Source: JAIQFR01 sp041494445
Lineage (GTDB): Bacteria > Acidobacteriota > Polarisedimenticolia > Polarisedimenticolales > JAIQFR01
NCBI GenBank assembly: GCA_041494445.1
Contig: JBGQAU010000064.1
Location: forward strand, 1 to 19,552
Direction: 5' to 3'
DNA length: 19,552 bases
Shown: positions 6,831-14,376 of the stretch, piece after piece
Layout of the letters: the number at the start of each line of letters is the position of its first letter
Numbering within the stretch: the stretch's first letter is position 1
Program-made: the position numbers and the translations under genes
Notes under the pieces: model-generated
The model's database searches: none
Seen by the model: the letters and a program-made list of their open reading frames with translations, nothing else
What the model was told of the DNA's origin: nothing

Positions 6831-9449
6831 TTGGGCCGAAGGGAGCCGAAACGCGCGCACCGGCTGCTGCCGCCCGCGGGGGCCGACGCGGCGTTGCTCT
6901 CCGCGGACCTGGAACGATGGGCGGGAGAGCGGGTCGCGAGGAGCGGCCGCGAGACCGCGCTCCTCGGCAAGGTCCAGTCCCTCCGCCTCGGGCCCGACGG
7001 CAGGTTCCTCGAGGCCCGCGTCCGCGACTCCGGCCCGACGCCGTACCGAGTCGAGGTGGCCGCGACCGGGGGCCTCCTGGTGAGCCGCTGCACTTGCCCG
7101 TTCGACTGGGGCCCGGTCTGCAGGCATGCGGTCGCGGCGGTCGAGGCGCTCCGTTTCCCGCGATTCGCCGCCACCGCGCGGTCCAGTGTTCCGCACGGCT
7201 CGAAGCGAGGCGGCCGGATCGCGCGCGGTCGCGGCCGGATCGTGACTCCCGCCCCGCTCGCGGCGGGGACGCTCCTGTCCGGAGTGGCGGAATGGGCGCC
7301 GACCGCGGAGGAGCGGATCGCGCTGGAGCGGGACGAGGAGGTCGCCGCGCGGAAGAAGCGCGCGCGTCGCGAGCGCGCCCGCGTCCGCCGGATCTCGGGG
7401 AAGGGCGGGCCGCCGCGGTTCCTCGTGGCGGGACGCGAGATGGGCGCTCCTTACACCGTGGTGCTTCGAGGCGCGAAAGGAGATCTGCCTTCCTGCACCT
7501 GCCCGGACTTCGCCAAGAACGAGCTCGGCGTCTGCAAGCACGCGGAGCGCGCGCGCGGCTGGTTCTCGCGGAAGCGGAAGCGCCTCCCGACGCGGGTGCT
7601 CTCCGTCTGGTGGAAGCCGAGGGAGTGGCCGCTCGCGCCCCCCGACCCGCTGCGTGAGGTCCGCGCGGACGTCCCGGCAGGGGCGCTTCCGGAGGAGATC
7701 GCCGCGCACTTCGGGGCGGATGGATGGCTCCGCGAGCCGCCGCCCGGGACACCCGCGATGGACTGGGCGCGAGCCGCAGTGGCGGCGGCGCAGGCGGCGG
7801 CCGCGGGACGCGGGCTCGTCCTGGACCTCGATCCCGCCGTCCTGGCGCGGATCCGGGAGGCCGCCGAAAGCGAGGGCACCTCGGCGCGGCTCGCCCTGAC
7901 GGCGCGCGGAGGCGCGACGTGGAGCGAGGTCGTCCCGGCGCTCGGCTTCCGACTCCACGCGTACCAGGAGGACGGGGTCGAGTTCCTCGCGCGGCGGGGG
8001 AGGGCGTTTCTCGCCGACGACATGGGGCTCGGAAAGACCGTCCAGGCCGTCGCCGCGGCGCTGCTCCTCCGGAAGGCCGCGGGCGCCGCCCGCGCCCTCG
8101 TCGTCTGCCCGGCGTCGCTCAAGCACCAGTGGCAAGGGGAGATCGAGCGGGCCTGCGGGGAGCGCGCCTCGGTCGTGGACGGGAGCCGCGCCTCCCGTCT
8201 CGAGACCTATCGCCGATGGGACGGAGGGTTCCAGATCCTCAACTACGAGCTGGTGCTGCGGGACCTCGACGCGATTCGCTCCGCCCGCCCCGAGCTCGTG
8301 ATCCTGGACGAGGCGCAGCGGATCAAGAACTGGGACACGAAGACGGCGAAGGCGGTGAAGAGGCTCGAGAGCCCCTACGCCTTCATCCTGACCGGGACCC
8401 CGCTCGAGAACCGGCTGGTCGAGCTGCATTCCCTGGTGGAGTTCCTTCACCCGCGGGCGCTCGGGCCGCGTTGGAGGCTGATCCCCCTGCACGTGGTGAC
8501 CGACGCGACCGGGCGGGTGGTGGCGTACGAGGGTCTCGACCTTCTGCGGAGCCGGCTCGCGGGGTTGTTCATCCGCCGCGAGCGCAAGGCGGTGCTCGAC
8601 CAGCTCCCTCCGCGGATCGACCACACCTTCTGGACGGGGATGACGCCGGCGCAGTGGCGCCCGTACCGGCGGGAGGCGTCGCGCGTCGCGGCGCTCGTGG
8701 CGAAGAACCGGCCTCTCCGGCCGAGCGAGGTGCGGGTCCTCCTGCAGGCGCTCACCAGCATGCGGATCCTGTGCAACGCCTTCGGCCAGTACGCGTGGGA
8801 TCGCACCGCGCGGCGGCTCGCCGCGGGACGGATCGCGACGCGCGACGATCTCAGGGCGCTGCAGTCGCCCAAGCTCGAGGAGTTCGTGCGGGTCCTCGAG
8901 GATCTCCTGGACCAGACCGACGCCAAGGTCGTGGTCTTCAGTCAATGGGAGCGGATGCTGCGCCTCGGCCACTTCGTGGTGCGGGAGCTCCTGGAGCGAC
9001 GGGGAGAGCGCGCGGAGGTATTCCACGGCGGCCTGAACGCCGGGGCGCGGACCCGCGTCCTCGACGCGTTCCGGTCGGAGCACGATCTCCGCGTGCTGTT
9101 CTCCACCGATGCCGGAGGCCTCGGCCTGAACCTCCAGGACGCGGCGTCGATCGTCGTGAACCTGGAGGTGCCGTGGAACCCCGCGGTCCTCGAGCAGCGG
9201 ATCTCCCGCGTGCACCGCCTGGGGCAGCGCGCGAGCGTGCAGGTGCTGCACTTCGTGACCCGGGGAGCCATCGAGGAGCGCGTTCGCCGGGTGATCGAGG
9301 GGAAGCGGGCGTTGTTCGAGGGGCTCCTGGTCGAGGAGGCGGACCGGATCGACCTGGACGAAGGGCGACAGGCCTCCTTCCTCGAGCGCGTCAGGAGCCT
9401 GACCGAGGACGACGAGCCGCCGCGGCGACGGCCGGCCGTCACTCGTTGA
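6831..9449 (+). CDS. SNF2-family DNA-dependent ATPase with two SWIM zinc fingers
   Basis: An 872-residue Swi2/Snf2-type translocase. Two SWIM fingers occupy the N-terminal third: residues 87-98 (CTC, seven residues, CRH) and 222-237 (CTC, ten residues, CKH), separated by a very basic linker (KKRARRERARVRR). The ATPase follows: DDMGLGKT at 396-403 (Walker A), DEAQ at 493-496, LTGTPLENR (motif III), FSQWERML, STDAGGLGLNLQ, and QRISRVHRLGQ at 789-799 (motif VI). All motor motifs are intact. Such proteins move along DNA or remodel protein-DNA or polymerase complexes; the partner here is unknown. The start is TTG 6831, preceded by GGAGAGGAG at a 4-base gap; no ATG or GTG lies nearby in frame. It stands alone, divergent from kdsA and convergent with murB, with no defence-type neighbours. 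Confidence 0.9.
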   Translation: MGRREPKRAHRLLPPAGADAALLSADLERWAGERVARSGRETALLGKVQSLRLGPDGRFLEARVRDSGPTPYRVEVAATGGLLVSRCTCPFDWGPVCRHAVAAVEALRFPRFAATARSSVPHGSKRGGRIARGRGRIVTPAPLAAGTLLSGVAEWAPTAEERIALERDEEVAARKKRARRERARVRRISGKGGPPRFLVAGREMGAPYTVVLRGAKGDLPSCTCPDFAKNELGVCKHAERARGWFSRKRKRLPTRVLSVWWKPREWPLAPPDPLREVRADVPAGALPEEIAAHFGADGWLREPPPGTPAMDWARAAVAAAQAAAAGRGLVLDLDPAVLARIREAAESEGTSARLALTARGGATWSEVVPALGFRLHAYQEDGVEFLARRGRAFLADDMGLGKTVQAVAAALLLRKAAGAARALVVCPASLKHQWQGEIERACGERASVVDGSRASRLETYRRWDGGFQILNYELVLRDLDAIRSARPELVILDEAQRIKNWDTKTAKAVKRLESPYAFILTGTPLENRLVELHSLVEFLHPRALGPRWRLIPLHVVTDATGRVVAYEGLDLLRSRLAGLFIRRERKAVLDQLPPRIDHTFWTGMTPAQWRPYRREASRVAALVAKNRPLRPSEVRVLLQALTSMRILCNAFGQYAWDRTARRLAAGRIATRDDLRALQSPKLEEFVRVLEDLLDQTDAKVVVFSQWERMLRLGHFVVRELLERRGERAEVFHGGLNAGARTRVLDAFRSEHDLRVLFSTDAGGLGLNLQDAASIVVNLEVPWNPAVLEQRISRVHRLGQRASVQVLHFVTRGAIEERVRRVIEGKRALFEGLLVEEADRIDLDEGRQASFLERVRSLTEDDEPPRRRPAVTR

Positions 9450-9470
9450 CGGGGAAGATCCCGCGATGGA

Positions 9471-9495
9471 GGCCGGCGAGGAGCGCCGACCGGCC
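9471..9495. terminator. GC-rich hairpin between convergent genes
   Basis: GGCCGG (9471-9476) and CCGGCC (9490-9495) form a perfect 6-bp stem with a 13-base loop in the 78-base gap between the SNF2 and murB stop codons. There is no T-run on either side, so it is not a standard intrinsic terminator. It may slow polymerase from both directions, but chance pairing in GC-rich DNA is possible. Confidence 0.3.
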
Positions 9496-9527
9496 GGAAG
9501 CGGCGTAGAGCGCGGCGGGCCGCGTCG

Positions 9528-10430
9528 CTACCAGATCTCGAACTCCTGGACGAGGCGGACGCCGAAGCGCCGAAACACCTCGCTCTCGACGCGCTCGACC
9601 AGGGCGAGCGCGTCGGCGGACGTCCCGCGCCCGAGATTCACGATGAAGTTCGCGTGCTTCGGGGATACCGCAAGGTCACCGATGCGGAGCCCCTTGAGGC
9701 CGGCCCGCTCGACGAGCCGTCCGGCGAAGTCCCCTCCGGGCTTGAGGAACACGGAGCCGCACGATGGGAGATCCGTCGGCTGGCTCTCTCGCCGCGCGGC
9801 GGCGTAGGACGCAAGGCGCTCCCGGATCGCCACGGGCTCGTCGGGGGTGAGGGCGAGGGTCGCGGAGAGGACGATTCCTCTTCTCCCGCGAAGAGAGCTG
9901 GTCCGGTAGCCGAAGGCGCACGCGTCGCGGGGCACGGTCTCCGCCGTGCCGCCGGGCAGGAGGAACTCGACCTCCAGGACGACCTTCCCGATCTCGTGCT
10001 CGTGCCACCCCGCGTTCATGATCACGGCGCCGCCGACCGTGCCAGGAATCCCGGCGCCGAACTCGAGTCCCGAGAGTCCTTTCGAGGCGGCCAGGTTCGC
10101 CACGGCGGGAAGCGGCGCGCCGGCGCCCGCCAGGATGCGCAGACCGTCCACCCGGGTCCCTCCCAGAGCCCGGCGCAGGCGGAGGACGAGGCCCCGGACC
10201 CCCTCGTCCCGGACGAGGAGATTCGAGCCGTTCCCGAGCACCCGCCACGGGACGCCCAGGGAGTCCGCCCAGCGGAGCGCGAGCGCGAGGTCGTCGCGAT
10301 CGGCCGGCGTCGCCAGGACCTCCGCCGGCCCGCCGATCCGCCACGTCGTGTACGGGGCGAGGGGCTCCTCGACGAGGACGTCGCCGCGGAAGCCCGCGAC
10401 GCGGAGCGGAAGCGCGGGGTCGGCACGCAC
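9528..10430 (-). CDS. murB: UDP-N-acetylenolpyruvoylglucosamine reductase
   Basis: A 300-residue FAD enzyme that reduces UDP-GlcNAc-enolpyruvate to UDP-MurNAc with NADPH, an early cytoplasmic step of peptidoglycan synthesis. FAD-binding motifs are GNGSNLLVRD (66-75) and GAGIPGTVGGAVIMNAG (125-141). FGYRTSSL (173-180) marks the short, type II form. SCGSVFLKP (223-231) carries the catalytic proton donor Ser226, and Glu296 in QEFEIW is the expected C-terminal catalytic glutamate, very close to the end. The start is GTG 10430; it has no good Shine-Dalgarno at normal distance, the nearest GGAGGT being 17 bases upstream inside a hairpin. Usually murB sits with mur/fts genes; here it is alone and diverges from an ECF sigma factor. 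Confidence 0.95.
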   Translation of the reverse strand: MRADPALPLRVAGFRGDVLVEEPLAPYTTWRIGGPAEVLATPADRDDLALALRWADSLGVPWRVLGNGSNLLVRDEGVRGLVLRLRRALGGTRVDGLRILAGAGAPLPAVANLAASKGLSGLEFGAGIPGTVGGAVIMNAGWHEHEIGKVVLEVEFLLPGGTAETVPRDACAFGYRTSSLRGRRGIVLSATLALTPDEPVAIRERLASYAAARRESQPTDLPSCGSVFLKPGGDFAGRLVERAGLKGLRIGDLAVSPKHANFIVNLGRGTSADALALVERVESEVFRRFGVRLVQEFEIW

Positions 10431-10439
10431 GCGAGGATC

Positions 10440-10470
10440 GTAGCAGAACCTCCGGCGCGGGAGGTGCTAC
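10440..10470. promoter_or_regulatory. Strong inverted repeat just upstream of murB
   Basis: The arms are GTAGC plus ACCTCC (10440-10444, 10448-10453) and GGAGGT plus GCTAC (10460-10465, 10466-10470), with a 6-base loop and a 3-base bulge on one side: 11 paired bases. In the murB transcript it would end 9 bases before the GTG and would hold a perfect GGAGGT ribosome-binding core inside its stem. It may be an operator, or an RNA hairpin limiting murB translation. It also lies upstream of the predicted sigma promoter. Confidence 0.5.
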
Positions 10471-10480
10471 GCGGCCGGCG

Positions 10481-10508
10481 GGAACTCCGTCCGACCCGGG
10501 CTGTCCAA
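10481..10508 (+). promoter_or_regulatory. Predicted ECF (sigma-E-like) promoter of the sigma/anti-sigma operon
   Basis: GGAACTC (10481-10487), a 15-base spacer, then GTCCAA (10503-10508). The E. coli sigma-E consensus is GGAACTT, 15 bases, GTCTAA, so each element differs by one base and the spacing is exact. Transcription would begin about 30 bases before the sigma-factor ATG. Two CCCGGG palindromes (10495-10500 and 10509-10514) flank the -10. Self-activation is the usual behaviour of such operons. Confidence 0.6.
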
Positions 10509-10544
10509 CCCGGGGGCAGGGAGACTTCCTCGGAAGACCATGGC

Positions 10545-11168
10545 ATGCTCGTGACGATGGCGCAGCGGAAGACGGCGGCCCCCGAAGAGGCGGAGCCCGA
10601 TCTGGTAGGCCGGGCCAGGCGCGGCGACCGGGGCGCGTTCGAGCGGCTCGTCTCGGAGCACCTCTCGCACGTGTGGCGCGTGGTCTGGCGGATCGTCCGC
10701 CACGACGCCGACGCGGAAGACGTGGTCCAGGAAGTCTTCCTCGCGGCCTGGCAGGGGCTCCCCGGCTACCGCGAAGCGTGCGCGTTCTCGACCTGGCTCC
10801 ACCGGATCGCGGTGACGCGCGCCCTGAACCACGTCGACCGCTCCGCCGAGAAGCTCCGGCGTGCGTCGTGGCCGATCGATGTTCCTCCGGCCGGCGACCC
10901 TGACGGCGAGCCGCCGCTCGCGCGCCTTGCCGACGCCGGCCCCTCGCCGCTCGAGGCGCTCGAGGCGCGCGAGCTGCTTCGCAGGCTGGCGGACTGCGTG
11001 TCGCGCCTCCCGGCGGCCTGGCGCACCGTGGTGGCGCTCCGGGACGGGGAATCGCTCGCATACGAGGAGATCGCGAGGATCCTCGACGTCGCCCTCGGCA
11101 CGGTCCGTTCGCGGCTCGCCCGCGCCCGCATCGCGCTGAAGGAGTGCATGGAGGGTGCGGCACCATGA
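10545..11168 (+). CDS. ECF-subfamily RNA polymerase sigma factor (RpoE-like)
   Basis: A 207-residue group IV sigma factor with only regions 2 and 4. Region 2 (about 30-100) has DAEDVVQEVFLAAWQGLPGY, the core-binding and -10-recognition helices, and FSTWLHRIAVTRALNH. Region 4 (about 150-200) has LPAAWRTVVALRDGESLAYEEIA followed by LDVALGTVRSRLARAR, the helix-turn-helix that reads the -35. The acidic linker between them is somewhat long. The ATG at 10545 has GGAAG 8 bases upstream; GTG 10551 and ATG 10557 are weaker alternatives. Its TGA overlaps the ATG of the anti-sigma gene (ATGA), indicating coupled translation. It is expected to be held at the membrane by that partner and to activate its own promoter; the stress sensed is not visible. 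Confidence 0.95.
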   Translation: MLVTMAQRKTAAPEEAEPDLVGRARRGDRGAFERLVSEHLSHVWRVVWRIVRHDADAEDVVQEVFLAAWQGLPGYREACAFSTWLHRIAVTRALNHVDRSAEKLRRASWPIDVPPAGDPDGEPPLARLADAGPSPLEALEARELLRRLADCVSRLPAAWRTVVALRDGESLAYEEIARILDVALGTVRSRLARARIALKECMEGAAP

Positions 11169-12241
11169 GCGCCCGCGACCCGGGCCATCCGCACGAGCGG
11201 ATCTCCGCCTTGCTCGACGGGGAGCTCGATCCGGCCCATCGCGCCGAGGTCGAGGCCCACCTCGGCGAGTGCCCCGCATGCCGCGCCTTCCTCGAGGGGC
11301 TGCGGGCGGTCTCCCGCGCGGCCGCCGAGGAAGACACGCCGCCCGTACCGGCAGGCCTCGAAGATCGAATCGGCTGGCGGCTCCGGTCCGGGAGGATGGA
11401 GACCGCCGTCCGTCGGGCACGGCCGTGGTGGCGCTCCCCGGTCCCGCTCACGGCCGCGGCGACCATCGCCACCTTCGGCATCCTGTTCGGCGTGTGGCGC
11501 CTCGAGCGGGGCGAGCCCGGGGTCCCGGAGCTGCCGGTCCGGGCGCAACGGGGCGTCTCCCGGGAGAAGGACGAGGCTTCCGCCAGCCGCGCCGTCCCGC
11601 CGCCCGTCGGCGCACCGGCGCCGACCCCGAGCGTGCCCGCATCGCCTCCGCCGCCCCGGCCCGAGCGTGCGAAGAAGGAGAAGGCCCCTCCTCCAGGTGC
11701 TCCTCGAGAAGCGCCGAAGAAGCGTGACGAGTCGCGGTTCGCGCCGGCCCCGCCTTCTCGAGCGGAGGAGTCGGAGCCGCGCGTAATCGGCGGGGTCGTT
11801 GGTGGAGTGGTCGGCGGAGTGATGGGCGGGTATATGGGCGAGGCCGCAAGCGACGAGGCGACTCGGACGGCCGAGGCGCCGGCGGCCCCCACCGAGGCGC
11901 GGCAGGCTGCCCCGGCCGCCGCCAAATTGAGGAACGTCGCGCAAGAAGGGCAGGCCGGATGCGCGAACCCTTGGATGGCGTCCCCCCCGCCCGGCTGGTC
12001 GCTAAGGAGCGCCGATCCGGCCGCCGCCGGGGCGGGCCTCGTGCGGCTCGCGGCGCGGCTCGGCGGGCGCGGGGACATCGACGGATCTCAGGCGGGCACG
12101 TGGCATCTCGAAGTGCCGCGCGAGCGCTGGCCGGAATTCGCCGCGGCGCTCCGTGACGTCGGCGTCGCCGAGGCCGACCCGCTCCTCGCAGTCCCAACGA
12201 CCGCCGTCTGCGCGGAGGTCCGCGTCACGATCGTTCCCTGA
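11165..12241 (+). CDS. Membrane-bound zinc-finger anti-sigma factor with Gly-repeat and extra C-terminal domain
   Basis: A 358-residue protein. The N-terminal anti-sigma domain has the zinc signature HLGECPAC (His32, Cys36, Cys39; Hx3Cx2C), which should bind and silence the upstream sigma factor. A single membrane helix lies at about 92-112. The periplasmic part begins with a long Pro/Ala/Lys-rich linker (about 140-205), then a glycine repeat at 209-224 (GGVV, GGVV, GGVM, GGYM), another Ala-rich stretch, and a C-terminal globular region (about 275-358). That region ends with a pattern (WHLEVPRERWPEFAAALRDVGV, then VRVTIVP) resembling small alpha/beta periplasmic sensor domains. It holds two cysteines, Cys266 and Cys349, that could form a disulfide. 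Simple anti-sigma factors are about 200 residues, so this one is enlarged. The ATG at 11165 overlaps the sigma stop. Confidence 0.88.
   Translation: MSARDPGHPHERISALLDGELDPAHRAEVEAHLGECPACRAFLEGLRAVSRAAAEEDTPPVPAGLEDRIGWRLRSGRMETAVRRARPWWRSPVPLTAAATIATFGILFGVWRLERGEPGVPELPVRAQRGVSREKDEASASRAVPPPVGAPAPTPSVPASPPPPRPERAKKEKAPPPGAPREAPKKRDESRFAPAPPSRAEESEPRVIGGVVGGVVGGVMGGYMGEAASDEATRTAEAPAAPTEARQAAPAAAKLRNVAQEGQAGCANPWMASPPPGWSLRSADPAAAGAGLVRLAARLGGRGDIDGSQAGTWHLEVPRERWPEFAAALRDVGVAEADPLLAVPTTAVCAEVRVTIVP
11789..11836 (+). repeat. Degenerate 12-bp tandem repeat encoding GGxx units
   Basis: Four 12-base units of the form GGnGGnGTnnTn, about 70-80% alike, inside the anti-sigma gene. They encode GGVV, GGVV, GGVM and GGYM. 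The run is glycine-rich and otherwise hydrophobic, as in glycine-zipper segments. The third bases vary, which suggests selection on the protein rather than a recent expansion. Confidence 0.75.
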
Positions 12242-12266
12242 AGGCCCGCCGGTCCGCGCCGAGCCG

Positions 12267-14324
12267 TCACATCGTGATCTCGGGGCCCGCTCCCTCCTCG
12301 GCCCTCGCCCGACGGGCGTCCCACAGCAGGAACGCGCCGAGGAGCAGGAACACGGCGAGTCCGGCCCAGTTCTTGCCCGTCTCGCCATAATCGAGGGCGC
12401 GCGCGAGATCCTTCACCCACGTGAAGTCGAAGAACTTGGCCAGCGCGTCGAAGACCCCCGCGATCGCCCCGCCGGCGATGAACCCCGACGCGATGAGGGT
12501 CCCGCGGTTCCCCCGGGCGCGGTCGAGCGCAGGGTCGCCGGAGCGCCGCTTCACGAGCCAGCCGAAAAGCGCGCCGGCCAGGATCGGCGTGTTCAGCTCG
12601 AGGGGCAGGTACATCCCGAGGGCGAATGCCAGGGGGGAGATCCCGACCATCATCACGACGACGGCGATCACCGCGCCGAGGCCGTAGAGGAACCACGGCG
12701 CCTGCCCCGACTGCATCGTCGATTGGATGACCGCGGCCATGGCATTGGCCTGAGGCGCGGCCACCGGCGAAGCGTGCGTGGAGTCGATGGCGTACCCGTA
12801 GGTGTGGGCGAACAGCATGATGACCCCGGTCACCGTGGCCGAGGCCAGGACGGACCCGCCGATGAGTGCCCACTGGATCCGGCGCGGCGTGCCCCCCAGC
12901 CAGTAGCCGACCTTGAGCAGCGTGACCATGGAGCCGGTCATGGAAAGCGCCGTGCAGACGATGCCCCCGATCAGGAGCACGCTGAGTGCTCCCTGCGGTC
13001 CCTTGAGCCCGAGCCGCGGGAGGAGCACCGCGGAGATGATCAAGGTCGTGAGCGTCATCCCGGAGATCGGGGTCGTGCTGATCAGCGCCACGGCCCACGC
13101 CGACACCGGCGCGAACAGGAACGAGATCACGAGGGTGAGCCCGAGCGCGCCCAGGGAGGCCGAGGTGGCGGATTCCATCCCGGCGAGCACGACGAACCGG
13201 AAGTAGAGCCCCATGACCACCGCCAGCAGGATCGTGGCCGCGACGACCCGGCCCATCGGGATGTCCTGCTCGGTGCGAGGCGCCGCCGTCCCGGCGGCGC
13301 CGGGCTGCCTCAGGCGAGAGAGCTCGGCGAACACCTTCCCGATCGCCTGGCCGATCACCGGCGACATCTTGAGGATCGACAGGATCCCCGCCGAGAAGAT
13401 CCCGCCGATCCCGATGTACCGGACGTAGTTCGAGAAGATCGCCTGGTAATCCATGCCGACGATCGAAGGCGTGCCGGGGAAGAGCACGCCGCCGGGAACC
13501 AGAGGCCCGAGCCGGGCGAGGAGCGGGACGAACACGAAGTACGACAGGAACGACCCGGCGCAGATGATGGACGCGTAGTTCACGCCGATGATGTACCCGA
13601 GGCCCAGCACCGCCGCGGACGTGTTCAGCGTGAAGACCGCCTTGACCTCGTCGGTGAGGTAGCGGAGGCGCGGCACCAGCGCCGTGGTGAACGTATCGCT
13701 CCAGGTCCGGAACGCGAGGGCCAGGAAGTCCAGGAGCATCCCGAGCCCCATCGCGTACAGCAGGACCGCCGCCTGCTTCCCGCCGCGCTCCCCGGTCACC
13801 AGGATCTCCGCCGTCGCCGTCCCCTCGGGGAACGGCAGCTTTCCGTGCATGTCCGCGACGAAGTAGCGGCGGAACGGGATCAGGAACAGCACGCCGAGCA
13901 CCGCGCCGAACAGCGGCACCAGGAAGATCTGGCCGAATCCCGCCAGCGAGTCGAGCTTCAGGATGTAGATCGCGGGCATGGTGAACACCGACCCCCCGAC
14001 CACGATCCCCGCGGTGGCCCCGAAAGCGATGACGTTCACGTTCTCGAGCAGCGTGGACTTCCGGGCCAGCAGGGCCGAGAGCCCGATCGCGAGGATCGCG
14101 ATGGGGATCGCGGACTCGATCCCCTGGCCGAGCTTCAAGGCGATGTACGCCGCCGCCGCCGAGAAGAGCACCGTCATGGCGAGCCCGAACCCGATCGACC
14201 GGAGGGTGACTTCCGGCACGGAGCTCGTCGGGGAGATCACGGGACGGTAGGTTTCGCCGGGCTCGAGCTCGCGGTAGGCGTTCTCCGGCAGGGAGGCGGG
14301 GGCGGGAGGCGTCGAGGGGTCCAC
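12267..14324 (-). CDS. OPT-family oligopeptide (or metal-chelate) transporter
   Basis: A 685-residue inner-membrane protein with about 15-16 hydrophobic helices, typical of the prokaryotic branch of the OPT family (proton-coupled uptake of small peptides; the YSL branch carries metal chelates). Family features: EVTLRSIGFGLAMTVLFSAAAAYIALKLGQ in helix 1, NVNVIAFGATAGIVVGGSVFTMPAIYIL, KLPFPEGTATAEIL, and an internal second half with a GNRGTLIASGFIAGGAI segment near the end. The GTG at 14324 has a strong GGAGGAGG 6 bases upstream. It lies 52 bases downstream of the quinone oxidoreductase on the same strand and converges on the anti-sigma gene with a 25-base gap. The substrate cannot be read from the sequence. 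Confidence 0.93.
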   Translation of the reverse strand: MDPSTPPAPASLPENAYRELEPGETYRPVISPTSSVPEVTLRSIGFGLAMTVLFSAAAAYIALKLGQGIESAIPIAILAIGLSALLARKSTLLENVNVIAFGATAGIVVGGSVFTMPAIYILKLDSLAGFGQIFLVPLFGAVLGVLFLIPFRRYFVADMHGKLPFPEGTATAEILVTGERGGKQAAVLLYAMGLGMLLDFLALAFRTWSDTFTTALVPRLRYLTDEVKAVFTLNTSAAVLGLGYIIGVNYASIICAGSFLSYFVFVPLLARLGPLVPGGVLFPGTPSIVGMDYQAIFSNYVRYIGIGGIFSAGILSILKMSPVIGQAIGKVFAELSRLRQPGAAGTAAPRTEQDIPMGRVVAATILLAVVMGLYFRFVVLAGMESATSASLGALGLTLVISFLFAPVSAWAVALISTTPISGMTLTTLIISAVLLPRLGLKGPQGALSVLLIGGIVCTALSMTGSMVTLLKVGYWLGGTPRRIQWALIGGSVLASATVTGVIMLFAHTYGYAIDSTHASPVAAPQANAMAAVIQSTMQSGQAPWFLYGLGAVIAVVVMMVGISPLAFALGMYLPLELNTPILAGALFGWLVKRRSGDPALDRARGNRGTLIASGFIAGGAIAGVFDALAKFFDFTWVKDLARALDYGETGKNWAGLAVFLLLGAFLLWDARRARAEEGAGPEITM

Positions 14325-14337
14325 GCGCGTCCTCCTC

Positions 14338-14359
14338 CGGTCCGCGGCGCGGCGGACCG
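14338..14359 (-). promoter_or_regulatory. Hairpin directly before the OPT ribosome-binding site
   Basis: CGGTCCGC (14338-14345) and GCGGACCG (14352-14359) form a perfect 8-bp stem with a 6-base loop. On the minus strand it falls between the oxidoreductase stop and the OPT gene, and its 3' arm runs straight into GGAGGAGG. It has no T-run. It could be a weak attenuator, a processing site or a translation-control hairpin. A short palindrome, CTAAGACTTAG (14370-14380), overlaps the upstream stop codon. Confidence 0.45.
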
Positions 14360-14376
14360 AGCGGCCATTCTAAGAC

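Noticed and set aside
6831..9449. SNF2 protein as part of a phage-defence system such as DISARM
   Set aside because: No methyltransferase, nuclease, phospholipase-D or helicase partner lies next to it; its neighbours are kdsA and murB.
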